Origin: Ardenticatenales bacterium
Lineage (GTDB): Bacteria; Chloroflexota; Anaerolineae; Epilineales; Epilineaceae
Direction: 5' to 3'
Length of the DNA stretch: 64,000 nt
Assembly (NCBI GenBank): GCA_020853525.1
Contig: JADYYS010000032.1
Span: forward strand, 57,725 to 121,724
A program made the position numbers and the translations under genes. The notes under the pieces are model-generated. The model had not been told where the DNA came from, did not search any database, and saw only the letters and a program-made list of their open reading frames with translations. Of the stretch, positions 1-9,528 are shown piece by piece. Every line of letters begins with the position of its first letter. The stretch's first letter is position 1.

Positions 1-612
1 GTGCAGGTATCGTGCTTCGGACGGCGTCTCGAAGCTCGGGCCGGCGACCATCGCGTAGACGCCGTCGCGGACCGCCAGACCGGCATCCGCGAGACACCGC
101 CGGGCGATCGGCCGCAGATCCGGCGTGTATGCGTGGAGCATGGACGGAAACCGCGGGCCGACCGCATCGTCGTTCGGGCCGACGAGCGGGTTGAGGCCGG
201 CCATGCCGGGTAGGTACAGGTGGTCGCGGATCACCATCACGTCGCCCGGCGCGAAGTCCGCGTTCAACCCGCCGGCGGCGTTCGTGACGATGAGCGTCCG
301 CGCACCGAGGGCGTGCATGAGCCGGACGCCGAACGTCGTGTCGTAGGCGGTACGGCCCTCGTACAGATGCGCCCGGCCGCGCGCGACCGCCACGACGACG
401 CCTCCCAGCCGGCCGACGACGAGCTCGCCGGCGTGGCCGAGGACGGTGGACGCCGGCCAGCCCGGCAGCGTGTCGTACGGCAGTCGGACGCCGTCGTCGA
501 GATCGGCGCCGAGACCGGAGAGGCCGCTGCCGGCCACGATCGCGACCTCGGGGCGGAGCTCCGTCGCGGCACGGACGACGGCCAAGGCAGCGCCGCTCCC
601 CCGATCACGCAC
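1..612 (-). CDS. Purine nucleoside phosphorylase (partial, runs off left edge)
   Basis: Minus-strand frame reads VRDRGSGAALAVVRAATELRPEVAIVAGSGLSGLGADL...GRAHLYEGRTAYDTTFGVRLMHALGARTLIVTNAAGGLNADFAPGDVMVIRDHLYLPGMAGLNPLVGPND; TNAAGG and G-S-GLG motifs of trimeric PNP. Not in the ORF track because it is truncated. Confidence 0.88.
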   Translation of the reverse strand, partial: MRDRGSGAALAVVRAATELRPEVAIVAGSGLSGLGADLDDGVRLPYDTLPGWPASTVLGHAGELVVGRLGGVVVAVARGRAHLYEGRTAYDTTFGVRLMHALGARTLIVTNAAGGLNADFAPGDVMVIRDHLYLPGMAGLNPLVGPNDDAVGPRFPSMLHAYTPDLRPIARRCLADAGLAVRDGVYAMVAGPSFETPSEARYLH

Positions 613-1510
613 GCGGGTGCGCCTGATCGTAGGCCGTGCGCAGTCGCTCGTTGGAGACGTGAGTGTAGATCTGCGTCGTCGAGACGTTCGAGTGGCCGAG
701 CAGCTTCTGCACCTCGCGCACATTGGCGCCGCCGTCGAGGAGGTGGGTGGCGAAGCTGTGCCGCAGCGTGTGCGGCGTGACGTCGATCCGGATGCCGATC
801 GCCTTCACGTACTCTTTGATGATCAGCCAGAGGCCCTGCCGCGTCAGCCGCGTGCCGCGCGGGTTGAGGAACAGCGCCTTCTCGTCGCCGCGCTTCAAGT
901 ACGCGATCCGGCCGTGGTGCAGGTAGTCCGCCAGCACCGCTGCGGCGCGGTGATAGAGGGGCACGACGCGCTCCTTGGCGCCCTTGCCGAAGCACCGGAC
1001 GGTCTCGCCGGCCAAGTCGATGTCGCCGACATCCAGCGCCACGAGCTCGCTCACGCGCATGCCGGTCGCGTACAGGAGCTCGAGCAGGGCGGCGTCGCGC
1101 ATCGCCTTCGGGCCGGTGCCCGCGAGCGGCGCGTCCAGCAGGCGGTCGACGTCCGCGCGCCCGAGCGTGCGCGGCAGGCGCTTGTCGACGGTCGGCGCCT
1201 CGAGCGCGGCCGTCGGGTCTTCGCGCACGACGCCCTCGGCGGTGAGAAAGCGGAACAGGCTCTTGGCCGCCGCCACCTTGCGCGCCACCGTCGCCGAGGA
1301 ATAGCCCCGCTCTTTGAGGTGCAGGACGTGGTCGACGATCCGGTCACGGCCGACGTCGGCCCAACGCGTCGGCGCCGGCCCGAGCGGGCTCGGCTCGGCC
1401 AGGAAGGCGATGAATTGGGTCAGGTCGTTGCGATACGCCGTCAGCGTATGGGCGGAATAGCGGCGCTCGACCTCGAGATAGCGGAGGAAGTCATCGACGT
1501 GTTGCCGCAT
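605..1510 (-). CDS. xerC: Tyrosine recombinase XerC/XerD
   Basis: SAM-like N-terminus plus catalytic R...HTLRHSFATHLLDGGANVREVQKLLGHSNVSTTQIYTHVS; typical Xer length. XerC versus XerD not resolved. Confidence 0.93.
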   Translation of the reverse strand: MRQHVDDFLRYLEVERRYSAHTLTAYRNDLTQFIAFLAEPSPLGPAPTRWADVGRDRIVDHVLHLKERGYSSATVARKVAAAKSLFRFLTAEGVVREDPTAALEAPTVDKRLPRTLGRADVDRLLDAPLAGTGPKAMRDAALLELLYATGMRVSELVALDVGDIDLAGETVRCFGKGAKERVVPLYHRAAAVLADYLHHGRIAYLKRGDEKALFLNPRGTRLTRQGLWLIIKEYVKAIGIRIDVTPHTLRHSFATHLLDGGANVREVQKLLGHSNVSTTQIYTHVSNERLRTAYDQAHPRA

Positions 1511-1580
1511 GCTGAACCATCCGTGTTGCCCGTCCGCGGCCCGGCGCCGTCGGCCGGTGACTTACCATAACCGGGCGATC

Positions 1581-1609
1581 AGGATACACGGCCGCCCACG
1601 TTACGTCAA
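1581..1609 (-). promoter_or_regulatory. Sigma70-like promoter for xerC (TTGACG-17-TATCCT)
   Basis: Reverse complement of cgtcaa (1604-1609) and aggata (1581-1586), 17-bp spacer. Confidence 0.6.
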
Positions 1610-1727
1610 GAGCGTGTCCGGCCGGTTCGGGGCATTTGCCGCCCCGCTGCCCGATGCGTTACCCTTCGCCGCCGCCCCGACGGCGGCATCCGACCGAAGA
1701 GGCTCGACCCATCTACTGGAGTCGTTC

Positions 1728-2507
1728 GTGGACATCGTGGTGTTGATCAAGCAGGTGCCCGACACGGCCACCCGGATCCAGGACCGCGTCAAGGACGGGC
1801 GCGTGGACCTGGACGGCGTGACGTGGGTCACCAGTCCGTACGACGAATATGCCGTCGAAGAGGCGCTCCGATTGAGAGAACTCCATGGCGGCACCGTCAC
1901 GCTGCTGACCCTCGGCCCGGAGCGGGCGCACGGCGCGCTGAAGGACATGCTGGCCCTCGGCGCGGACGAGGCGCAGGCGGTGTGGGATCCGGCGTTCGCG
2001 TCGCTCGGCACGCATGCCCGCGCCGAGGTGCTGGCCGCCGCGCTCCGCAAACTGCCGCACGACCTCGTGCTGGCCGGCTGGAAGGGCGTGGACGGCGACG
2101 AGGGCCTCGTGCCGATCTACGTGGCGGCGGCGCTCGATTACCCGCACCTGTCGTTCGTGGTCGGCGTCGAGGTGGAAGGAAGGACGATCACGGTGCGCCG
2201 TGAGATCGAAGGCGGCAAGGAGCACATGACCGCCGATCTGCCGGCCCTTCTGACGGCGCAGAAAGGCCTGAACGAGGTCCGCTACGCCACGCTGAAGGGG
2301 ATCATGCGCGTGAAGTCCAAGACGATCCCGGTCTGGACCGCCGCCGACCTCGGCATCGATCCGGCCGCACTGCCGGCGCCCGCGGTGGAGGTCACCGCCA
2401 TCGAGCGGCCGGCAGAGCGCGACGGCGGTCGGATCCTCGACGGCAGTCCGGCCGACGCCAGCCGTGCGCTGGCCCGGATCCTTCACGAAGAAGAGAAGGT
2501 GATCTGA
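1728..2507 (+). CDS. etfB: Electron transfer flavoprotein subunit beta
   Basis: VDIVVLIKQVPDTATRIQ...; ETF beta N-terminal motif; GTG start; stop overlaps etfA start. Confidence 0.93.
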   Translation: MDIVVLIKQVPDTATRIQDRVKDGRVDLDGVTWVTSPYDEYAVEEALRLRELHGGTVTLLTLGPERAHGALKDMLALGADEAQAVWDPAFASLGTHARAEVLAAALRKLPHDLVLAGWKGVDGDEGLVPIYVAAALDYPHLSFVVGVEVEGRTITVRREIEGGKEHMTADLPALLTAQKGLNEVRYATLKGIMRVKSKTIPVWTAADLGIDPAALPAPAVEVTAIERPAERDGGRILDGSPADASRALARILHEEEKVI

Positions 2508-3496
2508 TGGCCGACGTCTGGATTCTCGCCGAGGTGCAGCAGTCCGCCGATTCCACGGCGGTCGGCCTGCGCCGCGTCACGCACGAGCTCGTCACCGCCG
2601 CGCGCGGCGTGGCCGGCGGCAACCGCGTCTGCGCGGTCCTGGCCGGACACGGCGTGGCGCACCTGGCCGGTGCGATCGGCGCCGACACGGTGTTCGTCAT
2701 GGACGATCCTGCGCTGGCCGCCTACTCGCCCGACGGCTGGGCGAAGGCCATCGCCGCCGTCGCCGCCGAGCGCAAGCCAGGCATCATCCTGGGCGCCAGC
2801 ACCGCCCGCGGCCGCGACCTGACGCCGCGCATCGCGGCCATCCTGGGCGCCGGGCTGGCGAGCGACTGCATCGAGCTCGGTACGGACGGCACCGCGCTGA
2901 CGGCGCTGCGCCCGATGTATGCCGGCAAGGCGCTCGCCCGCGTGCGCGTGACGTCGCAGCCGGCCATGGCGACGCTCCGGCCGAACAGCTATGCCCCCGC
3001 CGGCGACGCCGGCGCGTCGACCGGCGGCCCGACGATCGAAGCCGTTCCGGTCGGCGACGCATCGGGCAGGGCCGTCGTCACGCGCGTGGAGCTGACGGCG
3101 TCGACCCGGCCGGACGTGTCGGAGGCCGACATCATCGTCTCCGGCGGGCGCGGCATGGGCGGACCCGAGCATTTCGCCATGCTCGAGCAGCTGGCCGACG
3201 CCCTCGGCGCAGCCGTCGGCGCCAGCCGGGCGGTCGTGGACGCCGGGTGGCGGCCGCACTCGGATCAGGTCGGTCAGACCGGCAAGACGGTCTCGCCGTC
3301 GCTGTACATCGCGTGCGGCATCTCCGGCGCGGTGCAGCACCTGGCCGGCATGAAGACGAGCAAGCTGATCATCGCCTTCAACAAGGATGCCGAGGCCCCG
3401 ATCTTCTCGGTCGCGGACTACGGCATCGTCGGCGACGTGTTCGAAATCGTCCCGGCCTTCACCGAGGCCGTCCGCGCGCTCCACGCGGTCCGCTAG
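2507..3496 (+). CDS. etfA: Electron transfer flavoprotein subunit alpha
   Basis: C-terminal FAD domain: SGGRGMGG...[73 protein letters not shown]. Confidence 0.96.
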   Translation: MADVWILAEVQQSADSTAVGLRRVTHELVTAARGVAGGNRVCAVLAGHGVAHLAGAIGADTVFVMDDPALAAYSPDGWAKAIAAVAAERKPGIILGASTARGRDLTPRIAAILGAGLASDCIELGTDGTALTALRPMYAGKALARVRVTSQPAMATLRPNSYAPAGDAGASTGGPTIEAVPVGDASGRAVVTRVELTASTRPDVSEADIIVSGGRGMGGPEHFAMLEQLADALGAAVGASRAVVDAGWRPHSDQVGQTGKTVSPSLYIACGISGAVQHLAGMKTSKLIIAFNKDAEAPIFSVADYGIVGDVFEIVPAFTEAVRALHAVR

Positions 3497-3510
3497 CTGC
3501 GGTCGCCGCG

Positions 3511-4392
3511 ATGCGCGCACGGACACGTCCAACGGCGGCGATCGGCTTGGATGGACCGTCCCGGCACGGCCGACGGCGGCGCGCAGTGTCCGGCGCGGCC
3601 CGCGCGGCGACCGCCGTCCTCGTCGCCGTGATGTCGTGCGCGCCGGACGCCCACGCCGCGGCCGATTGCGACGCCACGGCGATCACGTGGCCGCCGCCCG
3701 GCCAAGCGTTGACCGGGCGCGCAAGCGTGTACGGCAGCGCGGCGATCGACGCCTTTCAGTTCTACAAGGTCGAGTTCGCCAGCGCCAACGCGCCTGAGAC
3801 GTGGTCCGCCGTGAGCGCCGTCGTCCGCTCGCCGGCACGCCACGCGCGGCTCGACCGTTGGTCGACGGACGGATTGCCGGACGGCGCCTATCGCCTGAAG
3901 CTGACCGTCGTCGACACCGCCGCCCAGGAACGGTGTCGGGCGATCATCGACGACGTCGTCGTGTCCCACTCCGGCCGCGCGAGCGCCGCAACCGCAGACG
4001 GCGCGATCCCGGCGACGGGCGCATCGCCCGCCGCGCGGACGAGCCTCGGCAAAGACGATCCTGCGCCGTGGCCGACGGCCGCGGCGCAGCGGGCGTTGCT
4101 GCAGGCAACGGCCGTCGTCACGGCGGAGGTGGGCGCAGGCGAGGGAGTCACGGGCACAACGGCGACAACGGCGACAACGGCGACGGCGGCGACGACGGTC
4201 ACATCGGGTGCGGCCACCGCGCCGGCGAGCGGGGACGCGGCACCGGACGCCGAGCCGACGTCGGTCGCGGCGCTCGGCCGGCGCTTTGGGGTGCCGTTCG
4301 TGCTCGGCTTCGTCGTGGTCGCGGCGCTGATGGCCACGCTCGGCCGCCGCGCATTCCGGTCGCCGGCCGGCGCCGGCGAGGCCCGTCATTGA
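3511..4392 (+). CDS. Secreted/tail-anchored hypothetical protein with Thr-rich linker and C-terminal TM helix
   Basis: Signal peptide-like N-terminus (AATAVLVAVMSCAPDAHA), TTATTATTATAATT stalk, C-terminal VPFVLGFVVVAALMATLGRR. Confidence 0.6.
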   Translation: MRARTRPTAAIGLDGPSRHGRRRRAVSGAARAATAVLVAVMSCAPDAHAAADCDATAITWPPPGQALTGRASVYGSAAIDAFQFYKVEFASANAPETWSAVSAVVRSPARHARLDRWSTDGLPDGAYRLKLTVVDTAAQERCRAIIDDVVVSHSGRASAATADGAIPATGASPAARTSLGKDDPAPWPTAAAQRALLQATAVVTAEVGAGEGVTGTTATTATTATAATTVTSGAATAPASGDAAPDAEPTSVAALGRRFGVPFVLGFVVVAALMATLGRRAFRSPAGAGEARH

Positions 4393-4471
4393 CCCTGCGG
4401 CCTGGCTCGGCCGGCATCTGCGCTCCGTCGGCCGTCGATCCCGACCGGACGCCGGAACCGAAGGCGTTGCC

Positions 4472-5035
4472 GTGGACTGGCTGATCGTCGGGCTCGGCAA
4501 TCCGGGCGGGCGCTACGCCGGCACACGACACAACATCGGCCGCGATGCGGTCGAGGCGTTGGCGGTGCAGGCCGGGGTGTCGCTCGATCAGCTCAAGCAT
4601 CAGGCGCGTTTCGGGCTGGGCCGGCTCGGCGCCGCGCGCGTCTGTCTCGTCCTGCCGATGACGTACATGAACCTTTCGGGGCGGGCGGTGGCGCCGATCG
4701 CCCGGTTCTATCAAGTGCCGCCGGCACGCGTGTTGGCCGTGTACGACGACATGGACCTGCCGCTCGGCCGGCAGCGCTTGCGCGCCGACGGGGGGCACGG
4801 CGGGCACAACGGCGTGCGGAGCCTGATCGAGCTCCTCGGCACGGATGCCTTTCCGCGGCTGCGACTCGGCGTGGGGCGCCCGCCTGCCGGCTGGGACGCG
4901 GCCGACCACGTTCTCGCCCGCTTCAGTCCCGATGAGGCTGCGGCCGCCGCGGCGCTGATCGATGATGCGGTGTCGACGATGAAGGACATCGTCGACCGGG
5001 GCGTCGCCGCCGCGATGAACGTGGCGAACGCGTGA
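4472..5035 (+). CDS. pth: Peptidyl-tRNA hydrolase
   Basis: MDWLIVGLGNPGGRYAGTRHNIGRDAV...MTYMNLSG...YDDMDLPLG...GGHGGHNGVRSLI. Confidence 0.97.
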   Translation: MDWLIVGLGNPGGRYAGTRHNIGRDAVEALAVQAGVSLDQLKHQARFGLGRLGAARVCLVLPMTYMNLSGRAVAPIARFYQVPPARVLAVYDDMDLPLGRQRLRADGGHGGHNGVRSLIELLGTDAFPRLRLGVGRPPAGWDAADHVLARFSPDEAAAAAALIDDAVSTMKDIVDRGVAAAMNVANA

Positions 5036-6156
5036 CCGACCGCCTGCGCGTTCTCCACGTCTACAAGGACTACCCGCCCGTCTTCGGCGGCATCGAGCAT
5101 CACGTACGCGACCTCGCCGAGGCGCAGTCGGCCGGCGGCGACGACGTCACCGTCCTCGTGACGGCCACGCGCGGTCCGACGACCGTGGCGATCGAGCACG
5201 GCGTGCGCGTGATCCGGGCACGGCGCGTGACGACCGTCGCGTCCACGCCGCTCTCGTTCGCGCTCGTCCGCACGCTCGCGGCGGCGCGGCCGGACGTCAC
5301 GCACCTCCACAGCCCCTACCCCCTCGGCGAGGCCGCCTGGCTGGCCTTCGGGCGCCCGCCGATGGTGCTGAGCTACCACGCGGACATCGTCCGACAGCGC
5401 CGGCTGCTGCGTTTGTGGCAACCGTGGCAACGCCGCGTGCTCGCCGGCGCCGGCCGGGTCCTCGCGGCAAGCCCGGCCGTGGCCGCGGGGTCGCCGACGT
5501 TGGCCGCGGTCCGGCACAAGGTGGCGCTCGTGCCGTACGGTATCGACGCCGACCGGTTCGTGCTCTCCCCGGCGGCGGTCGACGCGGCCCGGCGCCGCCT
5601 CCGGCCGGCGGGCGCACGGGGCGTCGTGGCGTTCGTCGGCCGACTGCGGTACTACAAGGGCCTCCACGTCCTCGTCGAGGCGCTCGATCGAATGCCGGAC
5701 GTGCACGCGCTGATCGTCGGCACCGGACCGGAGGGCGAGGCGCTCCGTGCGGCCGCCGCGGCCGGCGGCGTGGCCGGCCGAATCCACTGGCTGGGCGACG
5801 TTGCCGACGCCGAGCTGCCGGCGGTGCTCGCCGCCGCCGACGTCTACTGCCTGCCGGCGACGGCCAAGAGCGAGGCATTCGGCATCGCGATGCTCGAAGC
5901 GATGGCGGCCGGCCTGCCGATCGTCTCGACCGAGCTCGGCACCGGCACGTCCTGGGTGAACCAGGCGGACGTCACGGGCCGTGTCGTGCCGCCCGGCGAC
6001 GCCGCGGCACTGGCCGGGGCGATCATGGGGCTCGTCGGAGCGGCCGGGACACGCGCTGCGCTCGGTGCTGCGGCCCGGCAACGGGCGGTCGGCACGTTTT
6101 CGCGGCCGGCGATGGTCTCCGCGGTGCGTGCGGCCTACACGGCCGCCGCGGGCTGA
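5032..6156 (+). CDS. Glycosyltransferase family 4/1 (GT-B)
   Basis: HVYKDYPPVFGGIEHHVRDLAEA...VAFVGRLRYYKGLHVLVEAL...PATAKSEAFGIAMLEAMAAGLPIVSTELGTG. Confidence 0.92.
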   Translation: MTDRLRVLHVYKDYPPVFGGIEHHVRDLAEAQSAGGDDVTVLVTATRGPTTVAIEHGVRVIRARRVTTVASTPLSFALVRTLAAARPDVTHLHSPYPLGEAAWLAFGRPPMVLSYHADIVRQRRLLRLWQPWQRRVLAGAGRVLAASPAVAAGSPTLAAVRHKVALVPYGIDADRFVLSPAAVDAARRRLRPAGARGVVAFVGRLRYYKGLHVLVEALDRMPDVHALIVGTGPEGEALRAAAAAGGVAGRIHWLGDVADAELPAVLAAADVYCLPATAKSEAFGIAMLEAMAAGLPIVSTELGTGTSWVNQADVTGRVVPPGDAAALAGAIMGLVGAAGTRAALGAAARQRAVGTFSRPAMVSAVRAAYTAAAG

Positions 6157-6284
6157 CAAGGGCGGATGGCGCCGGCGCGACACGGCGTGCTGCGCACGAT
6201 GCCCGATCGCCGCCCACCCTCTTGTACAATGACGGTCTTGTCCGGCGCCCGGCAGTGGGCGCGGTGTAGGTCGCATACTTCCCC

Positions 6285-7262
6285 ATGAACGTCCTCGTCA
6301 CCGGCGGCGCCGGCTTCATCGGATCTCATCTCGTCGACCGGTTGCTGGCCGACGGCCATCACGTCACGGTCATCGACAACTGCGTCACGGGCCGTCCGGA
6401 GAACGTGGCGCAGCATGCCGACCGGCCGGGCTTCACGTTTCTGCGCGGCAGCGTGCTCAACGAAACGCTCGTCGCTGCGGTCTGTCGCGAGGTCGATCTG
6501 GTGTTTCACCTGGCGGCAGCGGTCGGCGTCACGCACATCGTCAAGGATCCGCTCTGGGCGATCGTCACGAACACGCGCGGCACCGAGATCGTGCTCAAGC
6601 GCGCGTTCGAGAACCGGGTGCGCGTCGTGTTCGCGTCGAGCTCCGAGATCTACGGGCAGAGCGACGCCGTGCCGTTCGACGAGGACGGCCCGCGCGTGCT
6701 CGGGCCGACGACGATCCACCGTTGGGCGTACTCGACCTCCAAGGCGCTCGACGAGCACCTTTGCTGGGCGTACGCCGACAAGGGCCTTGCCGTGTCGGCC
6801 GTACGCTACTTCAACATCTTCGGCCCGCGGATGGACCCGGCCGGCTACGGCAGCGTGATCGCCCGCTTCGTCACGCAGGCGCTGGCCGGCGAGCCGTTGA
6901 CGGTGCACGGCGACGGCCGCCAGAGCCGGTGCTTCACATACGTGAGCGAAGCCGTGACAGCGACGATCCTCGCCGGCACACATGACGGGGCCCTGCACGA
7001 GGCGTTCAATATCGGCCATCCCCAGGAGCACACGATCGAGCACCTGGCTGAACGCGTCATCGCGCTCACCGACTCGCCATCGACCGTCACGCGCGTTCCG
7101 TACGCCGAGGTGTACGGACCGTCGTTCGCCGACACGCGCCGTCGCGTGCCCGACGTGACGAAGGCCGCCGAGCGCCTCGGCTTCCGGGCGCACGTCACGC
7201 TGGACGAAGGCCTGGCGGCGGTCATCGCCGAACGTGCCGCCGCGGCCGAGCGTGCGCGCTGA
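6285..7262 (+). CDS. NAD-dependent epimerase/dehydratase (extended SDR)
   Basis: MNVLVTGGAGFIGSHLVDRLLADGHHVTVIDN...; GxxGxxG and a YxxxK-like YSTSK; FNIFGPRMDP. Confidence 0.92.
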   Translation: MNVLVTGGAGFIGSHLVDRLLADGHHVTVIDNCVTGRPENVAQHADRPGFTFLRGSVLNETLVAAVCREVDLVFHLAAAVGVTHIVKDPLWAIVTNTRGTEIVLKRAFENRVRVVFASSSEIYGQSDAVPFDEDGPRVLGPTTIHRWAYSTSKALDEHLCWAYADKGLAVSAVRYFNIFGPRMDPAGYGSVIARFVTQALAGEPLTVHGDGRQSRCFTYVSEAVTATILAGTHDGALHEAFNIGHPQEHTIEHLAERVIALTDSPSTVTRVPYAEVYGPSFADTRRRVPDVTKAAERLGFRAHVTLDEGLAAVIAERAAAAERAR

Positions 7263-8203
7263 TGCGCATGCTCATCACGGGCGCGGCAGGCATGATCGGT
7301 ACGCCGCTCGCGAACCGGCTCGTCGCTGACGGGCACACGGTGCTCGGCATCGACGACATGAGCGGCGGGCATGACCTGAACTCGCTGGACAACCGGGTGC
7401 GGTTCTCGCGCGCCGACGTGCGGGACGTACCCAAGCTCTGGAGCCTGCTGGCCGACGTCGACGTCGTCCTCCACCTTGCGGCTCGGGTCAGCGTCACGGA
7501 GTCGATCCTCTATCCGGTCGAGTACAACAACGTGAACACCGGCGGTACGGTCAGCCTCATGGCCGCCGCGCGGGATGCCGGCGTCCGGCGGGTCGTCTTC
7601 GGCTCGTCGGGCACGGTGTACGGTCCACAGGCGGCACAGCCGGTGAGCGAAGCCGCGGCAGCCCGTCCGGTGAACCCGTACGCGGTCAGCAAGTTCGCCG
7701 CGGAGCACTACGTCCGCGCGATCGGCGAGCTCTACCGGATCGAGACCGTCACGCTGCGGCTGTTCAACGTGTACGGGACGTGGCGCCAGCACCGCCCCAA
7801 CCACCCGGCGGTGATCCCGCACTTCGTCCACGAAGTCCTCTCGGGCGCCAGCATCGTCCTGCACGGCGACCCGCCCGGTGGTCAGACGCGCGATTTCGTC
7901 CACGTCGACGACGTCGTCGAAGCGCTCGTGAAGTCGGCCGTGGCCGGCGGGATCTCCGGCGCCGTGCTGAACATCGGCAGCGGCGTCGAAACCGCGGTGG
8001 CCGAGCTCGTGCCGCTGATCGAGGTGGCGGCCGGGCGCGAGGCGCGCGTTCTGACGTCCACGGAACAGGCCGGCGGCATCGACCGCCTCTGGGCCGACGT
8101 CCGGGCGGCGCACGAAGTCCTCGGCTGGTCGCCCAAGGTCGACCTGACCACCGGACTGGCTCGGCTCGCGGCGGAGATGCGGACGCACGTACTGCGAAGT
8201 TGA
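7262..8203 (+). CDS. NAD-dependent epimerase/dehydratase (extended SDR)
   Basis: MLITGAAGMIGTPLANRLVADGHTVLGIDD...; YAVSKFAAEHYV; RLFNVYG. Confidence 0.92.
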   Translation: MRMLITGAAGMIGTPLANRLVADGHTVLGIDDMSGGHDLNSLDNRVRFSRADVRDVPKLWSLLADVDVVLHLAARVSVTESILYPVEYNNVNTGGTVSLMAAARDAGVRRVVFGSSGTVYGPQAAQPVSEAAAARPVNPYAVSKFAAEHYVRAIGELYRIETVTLRLFNVYGTWRQHRPNHPAVIPHFVHEVLSGASIVLHGDPPGGQTRDFVHVDDVVEALVKSAVAGGISGAVLNIGSGVETAVAELVPLIEVAAGREARVLTSTEQAGGIDRLWADVRAAHEVLGWSPKVDLTTGLARLAAEMRTHVLRS

Positions 8204-8227
8204 CGCTTCGTCGGTGCGGCGTATGAT
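8200..8227 (+). promoter_or_regulatory. Sigma70-like promoter for rplU operon (TTGACG-16-TATGAT)
   Basis: TTGACG 8200-8205, TATGAT 8222-8227; located across the end of the upstream epimerase gene. Confidence 0.65.
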
Positions 8228-8238
8228 TGACCTTTGCC

Positions 8239-8275
8239 CAATTCCAGACGAATTGTCAGACCCGGACGGCGGGTC
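8239..8275 (+). promoter_or_regulatory. Two-hairpin 5' leader of rplU (putative r-protein leader)
   Basis: CAATTC-cagac-GAATTG (8239-8255) followed by GACCCG-gacgg-CGGGTC (8259-8275), between the promoter and rplU. Confidence 0.45.
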
Positions 8276-8294
8276 GAGATGAGGACGTGTGTCC

Positions 8295-8603
8295 ATGTAC
8301 GCGATCGTGCAGCACGGCGGGCATCAGTACCGCGTGGAACCCGGCAAGACCGTCGAGATCGAGCGGATCGAGGCGGTGGCCGGTGATACCGTGACCTTCG
8401 ATCAGGTGCTCTTCCTCGGCGGCGAAACGACCAAGGTTGGCGCCCCGACGGTGGCCGGCGCCACCGTCCGCGCGACGGTCGTCGGCGAGATGAAGGGCGA
8501 CAAGATCCTCGTACAGAAGTACAAGCCCAAGAGCCGCTACAAGATCCGCACCGGCCATCGCCAGCGCTACACGCAACTCAAGGTCGACGCGATCACCGCC
8601 TAG
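8295..8603 (+). CDS. rplU: 50S ribosomal protein L21
   Basis: [43 protein letters not shown]...[21 protein letters not shown]. Confidence 0.97.
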   Translation: MYAIVQHGGHQYRVEPGKTVEIERIEAVAGDTVTFDQVLFLGGETTKVGAPTVAGATVRATVVGEMKGDKILVQKYKPKSRYKIRTGHRQRYTQLKVDAITA

Positions 8604-8614
8604 GAGGCGCAAGG

Positions 8615-8935
8615 ATGGCACACAAAAAGGGTGGCGGGTCCAGCAAGAACCTGCGCGACTCCGGGCCGCAGTACCGAGGCGTGAAGCGCTATGACGGTCA
8701 CGCGGTGCTGGCCGGGAACATCCTGGTGCGGCAGTGCGGCACCAGGCTCTACCCGGGCACCAACGTCGGGATGGGTCGCGACTTCACGTTGTTCGCGCTC
8801 GAGCACGGCTTCGTGAAGTTCGAGAAGCGCCCGCGCGGCCGGACGGCGGTCAGCGTGTACGCCACGCATCCCAACCGGCCGGGCGCCACGGCATCCGCCG
8901 GTGCCGGCCCGCTGAGCCGCGGAGAACAAGCATGA
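8615..8935 (+). CDS. rpmA: 50S ribosomal protein L27
   Basis: [71 protein letters not shown]. Confidence 0.97.
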   Translation: MAHKKGGGSSKNLRDSGPQYRGVKRYDGHAVLAGNILVRQCGTRLYPGTNVGMGRDFTLFALEHGFVKFEKRPRGRTAVSVYATHPNRPGATASAGAGPLSRGEQA

Positions 8936-9324
8936 AGGCCGACACGCACCCGCAGTGGTTCCCTGAAGCGCAGTTCGTCTGTCGTTCGTGCAGCACGGTC
9001 TACGTCGTCGGCGCCACGGTGGCCACGCTCAACACCGAGATCTGCGCCAACTGCCACCCGTTCTTCACGGGCGAGCAGCGCATCGTCGACACCGCCGGCC
9101 AGGTCGAGCGCTTCATGCGCCGCCTCGAGGTCGGTCAGTCGCAGCGGATGCAGCAGGTCAAGCGCGTCGAGGCCGAGGCCGCCCGTGAAGCGGCCGAGCG
9201 GGACGCCAAGCGCCGCCGCCGCGGTCTGACGCCGATCGTCGTCGAGGCGGAAGCCGAGCCGGAGACCGCACCGGAGACCGCACCTGAGACCGCATCCGGG
9301 TCCGAGCCTGAGGCACAGGGCTAG
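8932..9324 (+). CDS. rpmE: 50S ribosomal protein L31 with long charged C-terminal extension
   Basis: [64 protein letters not shown], then a roughly 65-residue tail; CxxC...CxxC zinc form. Confidence 0.92.
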   Translation: MKADTHPQWFPEAQFVCRSCSTVYVVGATVATLNTEICANCHPFFTGEQRIVDTAGQVERFMRRLEVGQSQRMQQVKRVEAEAAREAAERDAKRRRRGLTPIVVEAEAEPETAPETAPETASGSEPEAQG

Positions 9325-9335
9325 TACCCCGGCAC

Positions 9336-9394
9336 GCAGTGTCGCCGAGTGCCGTACCCTGGTGGGCACACCGAGCGTGTCCAGTGGCGGGTAC
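9336..9394 (+). repeat. Dispersed intergenic repeat, copy A
   Basis: ccgtaccctggtgggcacaccgagcgtgtccagtggcgggtac matches 50478-50521 with 36 of 44 columns identical by hand alignment. Confidence 0.6.
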
Positions 9395-9418
9395 GCGGTC
9401 ACGATCTCTCAGTTCCTC

Positions 9419-9456
9419 GCGCCCCGGGTCGGGTTCTTCCTGGCTCGGGGCGCTTT
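9419..9456 (+). terminator. Hairpin, possible terminator after rpmE
   Basis: GCGCCCCG ... CGGGGCGC followed by TTTG; weak U-tract. Confidence 0.4.
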
Positions 9457-9528
9457 GTGTGCCACCCAACCGGCCCCGCCTCTGGGGTGCCGGATCCGCC
9501 GACTCGGCGGTACGCGTAGGAGGGGACC

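Noticed and set aside
4140-4210. acaacggcg repeat as a regulatory microsatellite
   Set aside because: It is in frame inside a Thr-rich stalk (TTATTATTATAATT) and is better explained as linker-coding sequence.
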